Source: Acidimicrobiaceae bacterium
GTDB lineage: Bacteria > Actinomycetota > Acidimicrobiia > Acidimicrobiales > UBA8190
Assembly (NCBI GenBank): GCA_003151475.1
Contig: PLXQ01000060.1
Location: 77,173-141,172, forward strand
Direction: 5' to 3'
Length of the DNA: 64,000 nucleotides
Below, in pieces: positions 7,672 to 15,652 of the stretch. The notes beneath the pieces were generated by a model. That model worked only from the letters and a program-made list of their open reading frames with translations, was not told the DNA's origin and did no database searches. Each line of letters starts with the position of its first letter. Position 1 is the first letter of the stretch. A program made the position numbers and the translations under genes.

Positions 7672-8684
7672 ACGATTCCGAGCTTGTTCCGGGAAAATCC
7701 TCCTTGGAGGTGGCGGCCGCCCTTCCTGACGACGCCGAGTGGAGCGGCCCCACGATCCGCTACGACCTTCTGAAGGAAGTGGTTATCGCCGTCGTGGTCG
7801 TTGCCCTTCTCGCCGTGGGCCTCGCCGTGTTGTTCTCGTCTCCCGACGATTCGCCCACGACCATCCGCCAGTGGTCAACCGCGGATCCGGGCGACTTCCT
7901 GACCACGGCCGTCGCCGAGCTCGACGGGACCAGTGACGTTGCAACCTACGGTCCGCCGTACAATTCGACGGCGGGCGCAGCCCAGAAGATCGGGCCCGTC
8001 TCCCTTCAACAGATCGCCGGTGTCCGGGTCCCCATCAACACGGCGCAGGACTTCGTCCTTACCCCGCTGGCTCAACAGGCCCAGACCACCCCGAGACTTC
8101 AGACCGCCCTGGCTCGATTCGGCGCCGCTCCCAGCGGCGAGCAGGGCACATGGGAGACGAACTACAGCAAGGTGCTGGGCAAAGGTGCGAAGACCGGTCA
8201 GGGCGCGTTCGCAGTCCCACATGCCAACGACGGACCGGTGCCGACCATGTTCGCTTCACTGTTGGCCATGGCCGACAGTGGCGCTCTCGACGCCTCTTTG
8301 ACGTCCTCCACCAGCTTCTACGGGACCGACTACACCAAGCCGCTGCTCTTCTTAGCCGATGGGTCGTTTCTTGCCGACCGAGCTCAGACCCAGCATCTCT
8401 CGGGTGATCAGTGGGGAATGATGAATGAGACCGGCAGCTACCCGGGCCAAGCCTGGTTGTGGTTGTACACCATGTGGTACCAGGTGTCCCCATTCAACAC
8501 GTCGGTCAACGCCGACGCCCTCGTGTGGGGCGTCATGGCGCTCCTCACCCTCCTGCTCCTTCTGGTGCCGTTCATTCCCGGAGTGAGGGACATTCCCAGG
8601 CTTGTTCCGGTATACCGACTGATTTGGCGCGACCATTACCGCCGGCTCCAGAGCAACAAAGCCGGCGGCACCAACCACCCGTAA
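7668..8684 (+). CDS. Cytochrome b C-terminal-like membrane partner with large extracytoplasmic insert
   Basis: A 338-residue protein starting inside the cytochrome b gene stop (ATGA at 7668-7671). One helix lies at about residues 36-58 (EVVIAVVVVALLAVGLAVLF); a region of about 220 residues follows, predicted outside the membrane, then a second helix at about 283-305 (WGVMALLTLLLLLVPFIPG) and 'VRDIPRLVPVYRLIWRDHY'. That last stretch resembles the tail seen in C-terminal cytochrome b or subunit IV proteins. The outer region has no heme-binding CxxCH and no Rieske motif; it is rich in Thr, Ser and Ala. I read it as the obligate partner of the upstream cytochrome b; its exact role is unknown. Confidence 0.75.
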   Translation: MNDSELVPGKSSLEVAAALPDDAEWSGPTIRYDLLKEVVIAVVVVALLAVGLAVLFSSPDDSPTTIRQWSTADPGDFLTTAVAELDGTSDVATYGPPYNSTAGAAQKIGPVSLQQIAGVRVPINTAQDFVLTPLAQQAQTTPRLQTALARFGAAPSGEQGTWETNYSKVLGKGAKTGQGAFAVPHANDGPVPTMFASLLAMADSGALDASLTSSTSFYGTDYTKPLLFLADGSFLADRAQTQHLSGDQWGMMNETGSYPGQAWLWLYTMWYQVSPFNTSVNADALVWGVMALLTLLLLLVPFIPGVRDIPRLVPVYRLIWRDHYRRLQSNKAGGTNHP

Positions 8685-8687
8685 CCA

Positions 8688-8725
8688 CAACATCGGCCAA
8701 CCGGTAATCCGCTTGGCCGATGTTG
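8688..8725. terminator. Bidirectional terminator-like hairpin
   Basis: CAACATCGGCCAA (8688-8700) and its exact reverse complement (8713-8725) form a 13-bp stem with a 12-base loop, between the convergent ends of the cytochrome partner gene and the HD-GYP gene. There is no long T-run, as is common in high-GC actinobacteria. Confidence 0.7.
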
Positions 8726-8736
8726 GCCGGCGAGGC

Positions 8737-10899
8737 TCAGAAGTTCTCTTCCTTGCCACTGATTATGGGACCCGACAGGCCGAGAGCAGGGTCAGGAACG
8801 TAGACGGCGACGCTGGGTGAGATCTGAGTCAGTTGGACGCCACTCTCTTTGCCCAAGGTGATCGTCAATGTGTTTCGGCCGTCCCATTGGACCGTCGAAC
8901 ATCCGCCGGTGTTGCCGTTCTTGCACCCCTGCACGGCTCCCCCGAAGGAATCATTGCCGTTGAAGTACCCATTCTGGCCCAGGTCAATGGTCCCGAAATG
9001 GAGGCCTCCGCTGCAATCGGCCCCATCGGTCACCGTCACCGTGTCGTCTCCTGACGCTCCTTGGTTTCCCTCCACCACCACATTGGAGTCACGGAGATCG
9101 GGAGATGACGTCGAGCTCCAGACGCTGCAGAAAGCGCTCGGGGACGGAGCGGCGACGAACGTCACGATGATCTGGTCGCCCCTCGCGGGTCGACCGGCCT
9201 TCCCGGCACCGTTGACGATACGGAGGGATGAAGCGAACGGCGTCACCGGGGACGAGCGAGCCGACGGCGGACCGGCACCCACGGCATTGATGGCGGCCAC
9301 AGTGAACGTGTATGTGGTGTCGTTGGTGAGACCGACAACTTCCTCAGAGTTCGATGACGAAGCGTAGGTGTGCGGGGCCTGGGCTACACCTGCGATGTAG
9401 GGGATCACAATGTACGACGTGATGCGACTCCCACCATCACTCGGAGTCGACCATGACACGCTGACCTGCCCATTCCCCGGAGCCACGGTGAGCCCGGCCG
9501 GTGCCGACGGGGCGGTCGCCTCGACGGCGGTTGACGTCGTGGTGGCACCCGGCCCCCCACCGTCAGAACCTCCGCCCCCCAAGCCGCCGACCGTGGTCGT
9601 CGTCGGACCCGATGGACCGGGGATCCCGGTGGCCGAACCCGCGGGCCGTCCGGCGCCCGCACCTGTCCCCTTTTCAGTGGACCCGGACCCGGGCGCTACG
9701 GCGGTGGAGGGAAGCGCCACCTGAACGCCATGAGACGCGACCGCCCGGTGCGGTGTGAAATCCAACGAACCCGCCGTGACGGCCCCCGAGACGACGACCG
9801 ACGTTGCCCCCACCCGCCCGAGCACCGCTGCGGCCTGGGGGATGCTGCTGACAAACGGAAGCGAACCGAGCCACGCCAACGGGCCGGCCACCGGTCGGAG
9901 GCGTCCGAGCGAGACGTCGAGAAACGCCCGCACCACCTTGGGGTCGAAGTGCGAACCGGCGCAGGCGGCCAGCTCGGCTCGGGCCGCCTTGGGGCTCATT
10001 GTCGCCTTGTACCCGCGGACCGCGGTCATGGTGTCGTAGCAGTCGGCGACGGCCACGATCCGACCTCCGAGCGAGATCTCGTCGCCTTTCAACCCGTAGG
10101 GATAACCCGTACCGTCATACTTCTCGTGGTGTTCGGCGACGGTGTTCGCCCACTCTCCGAGCCAGCCGGCCAGGGGTGCCGTCAGCTTGGCTCCTTCGAG
10201 GGGATGCCTTTTGATGATCTCCCACTCGGCGTCATCCAGCTTGCCGGGCTTGTTCAGGATATGGGGGTGAACGGCGAGCTTGCCGATGTCATGCAGGAGG
10301 GCGGACCACCGCAGGCGGTCGCGGTCGGCCGTGGGCAGGTCGAGTTCCTCGGCGATGAGGTCGGTCAGGACACGGACCCGTTCGCCGTGTCCCCGGGTGA
10401 GCCGATCGTGGGCGTTGAGCGCTCCGGCCAGAGCGAGGATCCTTTCGGCGGCCACGACGGGCTCATCTTCGATCCCGTGTGTCTTGGCCTCCTCCACGCG
10501 CCGAGCGAGATCCCGGGTACTCCCGGACCGGCGGGCGACGGCCAAGCGGGTGGGCGCCCGGTCAGGGAAGACCATGGTCATCTTCAGCAACACCGCCAGG
10601 GGAAGGGCCCGGCGGGCCAGCCTGTCTGCCACCCGGAGGATGAGGATGGGCACGGCCAGAACCGCTGCCCACCATCCCGCCAACCAGAATGCCGTGTGTG
10701 GCCGGGGGAGGATATGAGCGGTGACGGTCGCCGCCACGATGGACAGCACGATGGGTGCGACGAAGACCGCCCCGGTGACCAGAGCCGACAGGACAGGGCG
10801 ACCTTGCCACCGGTCGTCGGTGGTGTCCCCCGTTGTCGTCTTGCGGATCGTCACTTTCGGACCATCCCCCCCTGCCGGCACCGCCCGATCCAAAGTCAA
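8737..10899 (-). CDS. Membrane HD-GYP phosphodiesterase with extracytoplasmic fibronectin type III domain
   Basis: A 720-residue protein predicted to hydrolyse cyclic di-GMP. Two hydrophobic segments at about residues 35-85 are followed by an HD-GYP domain (about 150-330) with 'LLHDIGKL' and 'HHEKYDGTGYP', which supply the metal-binding His/Asp and the GYP signature. A further hydrophobic stretch (about 335-375) is followed by a Gly/Pro/Ser/Thr-rich linker. A fibronectin type III domain (about 465-560, 'PSAPAGLTVAPGNGQVSVSW') and a 150-residue C-terminal domain with four cysteines complete the protein; this tail should lie outside the membrane. The ORF begins with TTG at 10899; a GTG at 10854 is an alternative start. 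A paralogue with the same front half is at 47971-49587. Confidence 0.88.
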   Translation of the reverse strand: MTLDRAVPAGGDGPKVTIRKTTTGDTTDDRWQGRPVLSALVTGAVFVAPIVLSIVAATVTAHILPRPHTAFWLAGWWAAVLAVPILILRVADRLARRALPLAVLLKMTMVFPDRAPTRLAVARRSGSTRDLARRVEEAKTHGIEDEPVVAAERILALAGALNAHDRLTRGHGERVRVLTDLIAEELDLPTADRDRLRWSALLHDIGKLAVHPHILNKPGKLDDAEWEIIKRHPLEGAKLTAPLAGWLGEWANTVAEHHEKYDGTGYPYGLKGDEISLGGRIVAVADCYDTMTAVRGYKATMSPKAARAELAACAGSHFDPKVVRAFLDVSLGRLRPVAGPLAWLGSLPFVSSIPQAAAVLGRVGATSVVVSGAVTAGSLDFTPHRAVASHGVQVALPSTAVAPGSGSTEKGTGAGAGRPAGSATGIPGPSGPTTTTVGGLGGGGSDGGGPGATTTSTAVEATAPSAPAGLTVAPGNGQVSVSWSTPSDGGSRITSYIVIPYIAGVAQAPHTYASSSNSEEVVGLTNDTTYTFTVAAINAVGAGPPSARSSPVTPFASSLRIVNGAGKAGRPARGDQIIVTFVAAPSPSAFCSVWSSTSSPDLRDSNVVVEGNQGASGDDTVTVTDGADCSGGLHFGTIDLGQNGYFNGNDSFGGAVQGCKNGNTGGCSTVQWDGRNTLTITLGKESGVQLTQISPSVAVYVPDPALGLSGPIISGKEENF

Positions 10900-11585
10900 C
10901 GAGTGGCACTCGCTTTGGGCATATCGGCCCCTTGTGACCTGGGATTGAGCGCCGATCCCATCGTGAATCAGGGGATTGTCCCTGGTGGCTCACCTGGTCG
11001 TGCCTATCCCGGCCCCGAGCCCGTAGGCCGGTGGTCCGTCACGAGCAGCCGGCTCGAAGCTGGCCCCCCTCGTCGACCGGACCTCGCCTGGGGCGGCGGC
11101 CGCCTGCTCAGGGGTCGAGCGGGTTGGCACAGGGCCCACCTTCAGGACCGCACACCCGGGCACGACATTCAGAGCGGCACGTCGTCGGCCGAGGACTAGT
11201 CCTGAGCGCGGACGGTGACTGCGGTTGCGGCTCCCGGTCGATTTCCGGATCACCGGGGATAGGGGGCGACCGAACCTGAAAGCGAGGCGGGTATCTGCCT
11301 GGAAGAGCGGCGACCGCTGGCAGCGAACTAGGGCACCCGGATCAACTCGATGTGTGAGCGAGCCGCGAAGCACAGTGTGGCCACGGCGACAGCGCTCACG
11401 AAGGCGGCGCGTCGGCTCTTTATCACTGTGCTCATTGAACGCTCCTTGATTTGCTCGCTGCCTGCCCTGGACAGTGGAAGATACCCGCATCGCTCTTTCG
11501 CATGAGGTGGGAATCAAGAGTCGCGAGGAAATCCGTCCCATAGAACCGGCGCCCGAAGGCACGACCACGGAAATGGCGAAGGTGC
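10900..11585. other. Intergenic region with one small-peptide gene
   Basis: The 686 bases between the HD-GYP start and the AHSA1 gene contain no long gene I can support. A 199-codon minus-strand ORF (10990-11589) has arginine-rich shadow-like composition. The one convincing coding signal is the 35-residue peptide at 11328-11435. A short inverted repeat CGAGTG-G-CACTCG (10900-10912) lies at the HD-GYP start. Confidence 0.5.
11328..11435 (-). CDS. Small hydrophobic (signal-peptide-like) 35-residue peptide
   Basis: An ATG at 11435 is preceded by AAGGAG with 6 bases between, a near-ideal ribosome-binding site. The 35-residue product begins MSTVIKSRRAAFVSAVAVAT and continues LCFAARSHIELIRVP: a positively charged start, a hydrophobic core of about 15 residues and a short polar tail. 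It looks like a membrane-inserted or secreted micro-protein, or the truncated front of a former exported protein. It belongs to no family I recognise. Confidence 0.5.
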   Translation of the reverse strand: MSTVIKSRRAAFVSAVAVATLCFAARSHIELIRVP

Positions 11586-12070
11586 TCACGCCAGCGAGAC
11601 GGCCACCTGCTCGAGATGGTCCATCGACTCTTGCATGCCGCCTTCCATGCCGGAATTAATGTGGGCGTCACGGATCTCCCGGTCGGTGTGTTCCACCAAG
11701 AGCGTCATAGTCGTGCGTCCGTCTGTCTCGACCAGTGTCAGTGTGTTCAGCGCTTCGGCGTCGGGCATGGCTTCGAAGATCTCGGTAGAGACGATGCGCT
11801 CATTGGGCACGATCTCGCTGTATTCGCCGTGAAAAGCGACCTCGAAGCCCCCGTTGGCCGTCATGACGTAGCGCCACCTCCCTCCGACGCGCAGGTCCAC
11901 CTCGGCGATGGTGACTTCTCCCCGGTCTCCGCTCCACCAGCGCCTGATGAACTCCGCGTGGTCCACGCTCTGTAGACCAGGTGTCTGGGTGCGGCGAACG
12001 TCCTGGTGATCAGGATCTGTGTGTCTGTGGGCAGTGTCACCACTGCAGTCCGGCTATTCGTCACCACCAT
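11586..12070 (-). pseudogene. SRPBCC/AHSA1-domain protein, frameshifted
   Basis: Two overlapping frames together make one SRPBCC (AHSA1-like) protein. The N-terminal part begins MVVTNSRTAVVTLPTDTQIL at 12070 and runs to 'HLVYRAWTT'. It then continues in another frame as 'EFIRRWWSGDRGEVTIAEVDLRVGGRWRYVM' down to 11586. Adding one base near 11960 (reading acg ccg gag instead of acg cgg ag) restores 'AWTTPEFIRRWW', the usual family sequence. The deletion falls in what would be a CC pair, so a sequencing error is as likely as a real mutation. It overlaps the end of the ArsR gene by 17 bases, the usual ArsR-AHSA1 operon arrangement. The family binds hydrophobic ligands; substrate unknown. Confidence 0.85.
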
Positions 12071-12410
12071 CGTCTCCCTTCTCTTGGTCTTCCAGTTCCT
12101 GCAAGACCACATCGAGCCGGTCGAAACGCTGCGCCCACGAACGCTCGTAGTTCTGCAGCCAATCGTGGATGGGCTTGAGCGGATGTGCGTTGAGCCGGTA
12201 CACGCGCTGGCGTCCCTCATCGCGCACATCCACCAGCCCCACTTCCCGCAGCACCCGCAGGTGCTTGGACACGAGCGGCTGCGCCAGACCCAGTTGGGCG
12301 ACGAGGTCGTTGACCGGACGTTCCCCACCGACGAGCACGTCGAGGATCTGTCGCCGGCGGGGCTCGGCCACGGCGTTGAACGCATCGGCTGTGGTTGCGG
12401 CGCGCGCCAT
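12054..12410 (-). CDS. ArsR-family transcriptional repressor
   Basis: A 118-residue winged-helix regulator. 'AVAEPRRRQILDVLVGGERPVNDLVAQLGLAQPLVSKHLRVLREVGLVDVRDEGRQRVYRLN' is a full ArsR-type helix-turn-helix with recognition helix 'AQPLVSKHLRVLREVGLV'. There are no cysteines of the metal-sensing type; this belongs to the subgroup paired with AHSA1/SRPBCC proteins. It is co-transcribed with, and overlaps, the frameshifted AHSA1 gene downstream. The promoter lies directly before the start codon and carries an AT-rich imperfect dyad, so autorepression is likely. Confidence 0.9.
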   Translation of the reverse strand: MARAATTADAFNAVAEPRRRQILDVLVGGERPVNDLVAQLGLAQPLVSKHLRVLREVGLVDVRDEGRQRVYRLNAHPLKPIHDWLQNYERSWAQRFDRLDVVLQELEDQEKGDDGGDE

Positions 12411-12415
12411 GGGCC

Positions 12416-12443
12416 ATTATATGTCCATATCGGAATATATCAA
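12416..12443 (-). promoter_or_regulatory. Leaderless promoter with overlapping ArsR operator
   Basis: On the minus strand, TTGATA (12438-12443) and TATAAT (12416-12421) are separated by 16 bases. TATAAT is the exact -10 consensus, and only 5 bases (GGCCC) separate it from the ATG at 12410. Transcription should therefore begin at or next to the A of the start codon, giving a leaderless mRNA. An AT-rich imperfect dyad with ATAT-type arms (about 12419-12440) covers the spacer and both boxes, where a repressor would block polymerase. Confidence 0.75.
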
Positions 12444-12504
12444 GCGGACGTGCCGGTCAGCGGGGCTGGCGGCAGACGGCGGGCGCTTCCGTCCCTGATG
12501 GGGC

Positions 12505-13704
12505 TCAGGCGAGGGCCATGGCGGCGTAGAGCGCCATACCGGTTGCCATGGCCGGCTCGTCGATGACCATGCGGTTGGAGTGGTTGGGAGCCGGCCGTTC
12601 GACACCGATCGGTGCGGCACCGAGGAACGCCATCGATCCCGGCACCCGCTGGAGCACGAAGGACCAGTCCTCGGCGCCCATCACCGGCGTCGGCATCCGC
12701 AGCGTCCGCTCGGGACCGAGCAGCGCCGCCGCCACCATGAGGGCGCGCTCGGCGGCGGCGGCGTTGTTCACGGTGACGGGGTAGCCGACGAGGATGGGGG
12801 TGATCTCGGCGGAGCACAGATGGGCGGCGGCCACGTGTTCGACGACCCGGCGCACCCCGTCGAGAGCGAGAGCCCGAGACGACTCGGATATGGCACGGAC
12901 CGTGCCCTCCAGAACCGCATGCTCGGGGATGACATTGTTGGTGGTACCGGCACGGATGCTGGCCACCGTCACCACCGCCGGATCGAACGCAGGCAGCCGG
13001 CGAGTCGTCATCGACTGCAGGGCGGTGACGATCTCGCAGGCGACCGGCACGGGATCGATGGCGTCGTGCGGCATGGAGGCGTGTCCTCCTCGACCGGTGA
13101 CGGTCGCTCTGAAGGCGTCGGCCGACGCCATGAGCGTTCCCGTCCTGGTGGCCACCGTGCCGCTCGGGAAGATCGGGGTGACGTGGATGGCGAAGGCCCG
13201 GTCCACCGGTCCGGCGCTCTCGAGAAGGCCCTCATCGAGCATCAGGCGGGCGCCGGCGAAGCCTTCTTCCCCGGGCTGGAACATGAAGACGACCCGGCCC
13301 GCCACCTGGGCGCGGCGCGCCGCCAGGATGCGCGCCGCGCCGGCGAGCATGGCCACGTGGGCGTCGTGCCCGCAGGCGTGCATGACGCCGTCCACCTCCG
13401 ATGCGAAGGGCAGACCCGTGTCCTCGAGCAGGGGTAATGCGTCCATGTCCCCCCGGAGCAGAGTGGTCGGGCCCGGCCGGCCCCCGTCGAGAACGGCCGT
13501 CACCGATGTCGTGGCTTCACCGACCGAGAGATCGAGGCCGAGACCGTCGAGGGCCTCCAAGACCGCCTGCTGAGTCCGAGGGAGCGCCAACCCGAGTTCG
13601 GGATGGGCGTGCAGGCGCCGGCGCAGGGCCACCGCCTCGGCCAGGCCGGCATCGGCTTCCTCGAGCAGCGCACTGTCCACCTGCGGTAACGCTGTGTCGG
13701 CCAT
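12505..13704 (-). CDS. M20-family amidohydrolase (N-acyl amino acid / hippurate hydrolase type)
   Basis: A 399-residue dimetal peptidase of the M20D type. Visible motifs are 'DMDALPLLEDTGLPFAS', 'MHACGHDAHVAML' (Cys/His metal ligands), 'MFQPGEEGFAGARLML' (catalytic Glu-Glu), the lid domain with 'GRGGHASMPHDAIDPV', and a late 'MGAEDWSFV' segment. Family members release amino acids from N-acyl conjugates (hippurate, N-acetyl amino acids) or act on indole-3-acetyl amino acids. The lack of a signal sequence places it in the cytoplasm. It stands alone, divergent from the SGNH hydrolase. Confidence 0.92.
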   Translation of the reverse strand: MADTALPQVDSALLEEADAGLAEAVALRRRLHAHPELGLALPRTQQAVLEALDGLGLDLSVGEATTSVTAVLDGGRPGPTTLLRGDMDALPLLEDTGLPFASEVDGVMHACGHDAHVAMLAGAARILAARRAQVAGRVVFMFQPGEEGFAGARLMLDEGLLESAGPVDRAFAIHVTPIFPSGTVATRTGTLMASADAFRATVTGRGGHASMPHDAIDPVPVACEIVTALQSMTTRRLPAFDPAVVTVASIRAGTTNNVIPEHAVLEGTVRAISESSRALALDGVRRVVEHVAAAHLCSAEITPILVGYPVTVNNAAAAERALMVAAALLGPERTLRMPTPVMGAEDWSFVLQRVPGSMAFLGAAPIGVERPAPNHSNRMVIDEPAMATGMALYAAMALA

Positions 13705-13761
13705 CCGGCGCTCCCCTCGTGGTCCCGATCGACGGACGCTTCACCTACTCTACGGATCGAC

Positions 13762-13779
13762 CTCTCCCGGCGGGGAGAG
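13762..13779. other. Short strong hairpin between divergent genes
   Basis: CTCTCCC (13762-13768), a GGCG loop, then GGGAGAG (13773-13779). It lies in the 120-base divergent promoter region of the M20 hydrolase and the SGNH hydrolase. It could be a regulator site or chance; there is no T-run. Confidence 0.4.
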
Positions 13780-13824
13780 AGGCCGGCGCTTTCCCCTCAC
13801 GACGGCCAACGTCGCCGGCAGCTG

Positions 13825-14820
13825 ATGCGTAACAGGAGCATGGCGTGGTCCCGTGCCCTTCGTCCCTCGGTCCCTCCCAGGCGTCACCGACAGCAGGTCC
13901 CGTGGCCGGCGGTGCTCGTGTTGGCCGTGGTCATCCTGGCGCTCGCCGGGCACGTCGCCGAAGAGACGGTGGCCGCCCCGGGCCCGCCGTCCAACGGCGG
14001 TGCCGCCTCTCGTCGCGTCACCGCGGCGACGCACGAGCAGGCGTCGACCACCTCCACCACGGAGCTAGATCGGGGCTTTCCCCCGCTGCTGCCGACCGCC
14101 GCCACCCCGCTGCGGGTCCTCGAGATCGGTGATTCGCTCGGGATCGACCTGGGAGACCAACTGCGGTCCCAACTGGACAGCTCCGCCATGGCCAGCACCA
14201 CGGTGGCATCGCTCGGGGACACGGGTCTGTCGAACGTCGCCTACTACGACTGGCCGGCACACCTCGCCACCTTGGTGACTACGGGTCACCCGCAGGTGGT
14301 GGTGGTCTTCATGGGGGCCAACGACGACCAGGGCTTCATGGTCGACGGTGCGGCGGCCGCACCCGGGAGCGCGGCGTGGCTGGCCGGCTACAGCCAGCGG
14401 GTGGCCGACGTGCTGAGGGTGACGACCGATGCCGGGGTCCGGTTGGTATGGGTCGGCATGCCCCCGATGGCGAACACCGACCTCGACACGGCCGTGCAGA
14501 CGGAGAACGCCATCTACCGCGCAGAGACCGCTACGTTCCCCGGAACGCTCTATGTCTCGTCCGACTCGGTCCTCGGCCGCGGGTCGGGTCTGTTCGAGTC
14601 CTCCGCTGTCGACGCGTCGGGTCGTGCTGTGGTGCTGCGGACTCCCGACGGCGTCCACCTCACCCCGGCCGGGGCCGCTTTGCTCGCCCGCACGGTGATC
14701 GACGCCATCGACACACGGTGGGATCTCACCCTCGATGCGCCGGCGACTCCCGGATCTGCCACAACGGGCTCGGCGCCGACGGCGAAGGACACCCGGTCGG
14801 TGCACGCCGCTGTCGCATAA
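13825..14820 (+). CDS. Membrane-anchored SGNH/GDSL hydrolase (DUF459-like)
   Basis: A 331-residue protein with an Arg-rich start, one hydrophobic anchor at about residues 30-50 (PAVLVLAVVILALAGHVAE), a Thr/Ser-rich linker and an SGNH hydrolase domain. The Ser of block I is in 'VLEIGDSLGIDLGDQL', block III is 'VVVVFMGANDDQGF' and the catalytic Asp/His pair is 'DGVHLTPAGA'. It should face outward, deacylating a cell-envelope polysaccharide or glycolipid; the substrate is not evident. A related SGNH domain is the C-terminus of the acyltransferase at 29142-31007. The SDR gene follows 9 bases later. Confidence 0.85.
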   Translation: MRNRSMAWSRALRPSVPPRRHRQQVPWPAVLVLAVVILALAGHVAEETVAAPGPPSNGGAASRRVTAATHEQASTTSTTELDRGFPPLLPTAATPLRVLEIGDSLGIDLGDQLRSQLDSSAMASTTVASLGDTGLSNVAYYDWPAHLATLVTTGHPQVVVVFMGANDDQGFMVDGAAAAPGSAAWLAGYSQRVADVLRVTTDAGVRLVWVGMPPMANTDLDTAVQTENAIYRAETATFPGTLYVSSDSVLGRGSGLFESSAVDASGRAVVLRTPDGVHLTPAGAALLARTVIDAIDTRWDLTLDAPATPGSATTGSAPTAKDTRSVHAAVA

Positions 14821-14829
14821 AGTCGGCCC

Positions 14830-15588
14830 ATGGAGATCGCCGGCAAGGTAGCTGTCATCACGGGAGCGTCATCGGGTATCGGTCGGACGTGCGCCCGGTC
14901 CCTGGCGGCGGCGGGCGCCTCGATCCTGGTGGCGGACCTGGACGAGGACGGCGGGAGCGAGACCGTGGATTCCATCGTTTCCAAGGGGGGGACGGCCCAA
15001 TTCGTCCGGACCGACGTGAGCTGCCTGGAAGACCTGGCGACGATGTTCGCTGCCGCCGAGGAGCGTTTCGGTGGCTTCGACATCCTGTGCAACAACGCCG
15101 GCATCGTGTGTGGTGAGCCGCTGTGGCCCGCGACCGACCCTGAGCTCCTCATGACCCAGGTCATGGTGAACCTGGGCGGTGTGATCCTGGGCACCCGGCT
15201 CGCCATCGAGCCATTGCGGGCGCGTGGCGGAGGCGTGGTGGTGAACACGGCGTCTCTGGCCGCGCTGCTGCCCCTGGAGGACGAGCCCGGCTACTCGGCC
15301 ACCAAGGCCGGCGTGGTGATGTTCACCCGGGCGTGCGGCGCTCTGCAGAGGACCCACAACATCCGGGTCAACGCCGTCTTACCTTGGCTCGTCGACACCC
15401 CTTTGCTGGGCAAGTCAGGCGACGGGTCCACGGAGGCGCCATGGGCCCGTCAGGCTCGCCAGATCCTCCCCGTCCTCGACCCCGCTGACGTGGCCGGCGC
15501 CGTGATGGAGATCATCGAAGATGACAGCCTGGCTGGTCACTACCGCATCGTGGGAGAACTGCCCGACTTCGTCACCGAGATGATCTGA
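14830..15588 (+). CDS. Short-chain dehydrogenase/reductase (SDR)
   Basis: A 252-residue classical SDR. The cofactor-binding motif 'TGASSGIG' is at residues 12-19, the acidic residues after the second strand (VADLDEDG) favour NAD(H), 'NNAG' is in the middle and the catalytic 'YSATKAG' carries the Tyr and Lys, with the Ser in 'VNTASLAA'. It oxidises an alcohol or reduces a ketone; the substrate is unknown. The gene begins 9 bases after the SGNH hydrolase, so the two probably share a transcript, although the functions are not obviously linked. Confidence 0.9.
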   Translation: MEIAGKVAVITGASSGIGRTCARSLAAAGASILVADLDEDGGSETVDSIVSKGGTAQFVRTDVSCLEDLATMFAAAEERFGGFDILCNNAGIVCGEPLWPATDPELLMTQVMVNLGGVILGTRLAIEPLRARGGGVVVNTASLAALLPLEDEPGYSATKAGVVMFTRACGALQRTHNIRVNAVLPWLVDTPLLGKSGDGSTEAPWARQARQILPVLDPADVAGAVMEIIEDDSLAGHYRIVGELPDFVTEMI

Positions 15589-15652
15589 GAACGCTGTCCG
15601 TCACGGCCCCGGCCCCGAAGGCCGACGGTCTCCGTGGGCGCCGGCCCGCCCC

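Noticed and set aside
9730-11199. 489-codon plus-strand ORF opposite the HD-GYP gene
   Set aside because: Antisense shadow of a clearly real gene; composition is dominated by Arg, Gly, His and Gln without any motif.
10990-11589. 199-codon minus-strand ORF in the gap before AHSA1
   Set aside because: Arg/Pro-rich composition without domain or signal, no ribosome-binding site; looks like an open frame by GC bias. A better-supported 35-codon gene lies within the same stretch in another frame.
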